Of a stretch of DNA of 64,000 bases, positions 62,589-64,000 are shown piece by piece. The notes under the pieces were generated by a model. The model had not been told where the DNA came from and made no database searches. It saw nothing but the letters and a program-made list of their open reading frames with translations. The first letter of the stretch is position 1; each line of letters starts with the position of its first letter. The position numbers and the translations under genes are program-made. The DNA comes from FACHB-T130 sp042747725 (lineage in GTDB: Bacteria > Cyanobacteriota > Cyanobacteriia > Cyanobacteriales > FACHB-T130), in assembly GCF_042747725.1 (NCBI RefSeq), contig NZ_JBHZGO010000105.1:62001-126000 (forward strand), in the 5' to 3' direction.

Positions 62589-64000
62589 TTATGTGGCAGG
62601 TACCGGGCTTGTTTTGCCGACAGTACGCCTTCCTGATGATTTGCGGCGTCCTTTCTTTTTAGTTTGAGCCTCATTTTCTTCCTCTGCTAATCGCTTCTCC
62701 TGTTCCTGCTCGTCTATTACTGGCAATCTAAAAATAACACCGGCAAAAAACCAGTAATAAATTGCCACATCTGTATCCAGTGGGTACCAGTAAGTGTTGT
62801 AACTCAGGACTAAAACTAAAACCCAAAAACTGGCACCAAAACTGCGTAAACTCTTATCTTTTACCGAGCGGTAAATCTTGAAAGTAATCGCTGTCAAGCA
62901 AGTCACAAAAACTAAGAACGCCAGCGTGCCTAACGGGCCAATTTCGTATAGAACCTTGGGATAGTAAGTTTCAACCAGCGCTGCATCACCAAAAATTCGG
63001 GTGGAATTGGTAGCAGTTCCCAAACCGCGTCCCAAAAATCCCCGCTGTTTCTTGACCGCCCAATTAAATTGATCAACGATAAATGCTTGGGGGGGTGAAG
63101 CATTCCAGCGGCTGACAAAACTATCGACCCGTTCCTGAATTAAAGCTGGATTGGCGGCAGCGGCGATTCCTATCACCAGACCTAGCCCGACTCCAACGGG
63201 GATAAACCGTTTGAGGTTCGCCACTTGACCTGTAAGCACGAGCAGCAGCACGAAGACGACAGGAACCAGCGACAGGGCAATTCTTTGACCGGAGATCACC
63301 GCATTAGCAAAGACGAGTGCCATACCTACCAAACCGCCAATCCGCCAGAAAAACGAGGGGTCGCAAAAGGCAGTTGCAAAGGTAAAAAAGGCGTTGGCAA
63401 TCAGGAACCATGCCCAGTGCCAGGGGGATACAAACGTACCTGGTAAGCGAATCATCCCGACTTCTGGACTGTAAACCAAAGCGCCACCGACAAAACACTT
63501 GGCATCCAGGGTTGCCTTAAACAAAGCATCAGCGACCAGTCCTCTGGTTCCAGCACACCTACCGCTGGTCAGCATCCAGTACTGAATAAAGCCAAGGATA
63601 CAGCAGATGATGGCGAGAACCAGATGCATTCGCGTCAGGAAGAGCAATTCCTTTTTTGTCCGAATCAGGTAGTAGGCACAAAAAGCCAAGGGAATGTACC
63701 CCAGAAAAACTTTGAGACCCAAAATCCCCTGCAAAAATGGTTGTCCCGACCTACCTCCCGAAAATTGTAGGAAGCCGTTAACAAACAGTAGCGTAAGCCC
63801 AGAAAAGACCAACAGAATGTACAAGCTCGGCTTGATATCTTTGGAAATTAGGATGGGCAGCTTTTTCCGTTGGCAGTCCTTTACCAGGGCAATCACTGCG
63901 GGAATATAGATTCCATCTTTAGCCAGCTGGAACACCACATTTCCGCCGCCAATCCAGTAGGTGACGGTGCCATTAATCGGTAGGTAGAGAAGGAACGCCC
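62589..64000 (-). CDS. hpsL: Hormogonium polysaccharide protein HpsL (5' end beyond window)
   Basis: At least 470 residues visible; the frame remains open through the right edge (reading AFLLYLPINGTVTYWIGGGN before the first in-window GTG at 63938), so the gene is cut by the window and the start is not seen. About ten membrane helices, an O-antigen ligase/polymerase-like core (GMALVFANAVISGQRIALSL, RGFLGRGLGTATNSTRIFGD) and a Lys-rich tail (KKKGRRKSSGRRTVGKT) match HpsL. It would join or release the repeat units of the hormogonium polysaccharide. Confidence 0.88.
   Translation of the reverse strand, partial: AFLLYLPINGTVTYWIGGGNVVFQLAKDGIYIPAVIALVKDCQRKKLPILISKDIKPSLYILLVFSGLTLLFVNGFLQFSGGRSGQPFLQGILGLKVFLGYIPLAFCAYYLIRTKKELLFLTRMHLVLAIICCILGFIQYWMLTSGRCAGTRGLVADALFKATLDAKCFVGGALVYSPEVGMIRLPGTFVSPWHWAWFLIANAFFTFATAFCDPSFFWRIGGLVGMALVFANAVISGQRIALSLVPVVFVLLLVLTGQVANLKRFIPVGVGLGLVIGIAAAANPALIQERVDSFVSRWNASPPQAFIVDQFNWAVKKQRGFLGRGLGTATNSTRIFGDAALVETYYPKVLYEIGPLGTLAFLVFVTCLTAITFKIYRSVKDKSLRSFGASFWVLVLVLSYNTYWYPLDTDVAIYYWFFAGVIFRLPVIDEQEQEKRLAEEENEAQTKKKGRRKSSGRRTVGKTSPVPAT

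Noticed and set aside
62589..63938. HpsL starting at the GTG at 63938
   Set aside because: The frame is open to the window edge with a plausible membrane-protein sequence before it, so that GTG is internal.

Overview
The window reads as chromosomal DNA of a filamentous cyanobacterium. Chlorophyll synthase (chlG), a small protein resembling the PSII assembly factor Psb35, a cyanobacterial Get3d-type ATPase, the DUF1823, DUF2862 and DUF3352 families, many GCGATCGC (HIP1) octamers, heptamer tandem repeats and the hormogonium polysaccharide genes hpsLNOP all point that way. Hps genes suggest a motile, hormogonium-type filamentous strain; the genus cannot be fixed from the sequence alone. I saw no rRNA, tRNA or CRISPR array.

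Layout. 0-1 kb: a small antitoxin/PIN-toxin pair. 1-3 kb: two tandem secreted glycine-zipper proteins and the Psb35-like gene. 3-6 kb: a class A penicillin-binding protein with a long Arg/Ser tail. 6-11 kb: SemiSWEET, a radical SAM protein, then small exported proteins, several sharing one leader sequence. 11-18 kb: GIY-YIG protein, DUF1823 protein, a 92-bp MITE with a clear 5-bp target duplication, a PilJ-type histidine kinase beside a decayed kinase copy, DUF3352 protein, rhodanese. 18-27 kb: hrcA, two tandem membrane paralogues, bioF with a duplicated 3' end and a REP pair behind it, a duplicated glycine-rich stress protein, a histidine kinase, a heptamer array, a Uma2 nuclease-fold protein. 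27-36 kb: CBS-domain histidine kinase, an unknown protein, recF, a P-type cation ATPase, a lipid kinase.

36-54 kb is one surface-polysaccharide locus, almost all on the minus strand. An ABC exporter (Wzm/Wzt with a glycan-recognition C-terminus), a sulfotransferase fused to a long coiled coil, at least six glycosyltransferases, a nucleotidyltransferase, a WecE-like sugar aminotransferase and a WecD-like acetyltransferase fit synthesis and export of a glycan containing an N-acylated 4-amino-4,6-dideoxyhexose. The sulfotransferase-coiled-coil protein next to the exporter looks like a chain-terminating ruler in the manner of WbdD, with sulfate in place of phosphate/methyl.

54-57 kb: a plus-strand group of DUF2862 protein, Get3d-like ATPase and chlG. 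57-58 kb: a REP-associated tyrosine transposase between two 78-bp-period doublets of palindromic repeats beginning with GTAG. 58-64 kb: a second Uma2 protein and the hpsL-hpsN-hpsO-hpsP cluster (minus strand), with hpsL running off the right edge of the window.

The most unusual material is (1) the sulfotransferase-coiled-coil protein, (2) the transposase with its repeats and the related repeat pair behind bioF, and (3) intergenic-type repeats that appear to have entered reading frames in three genes.
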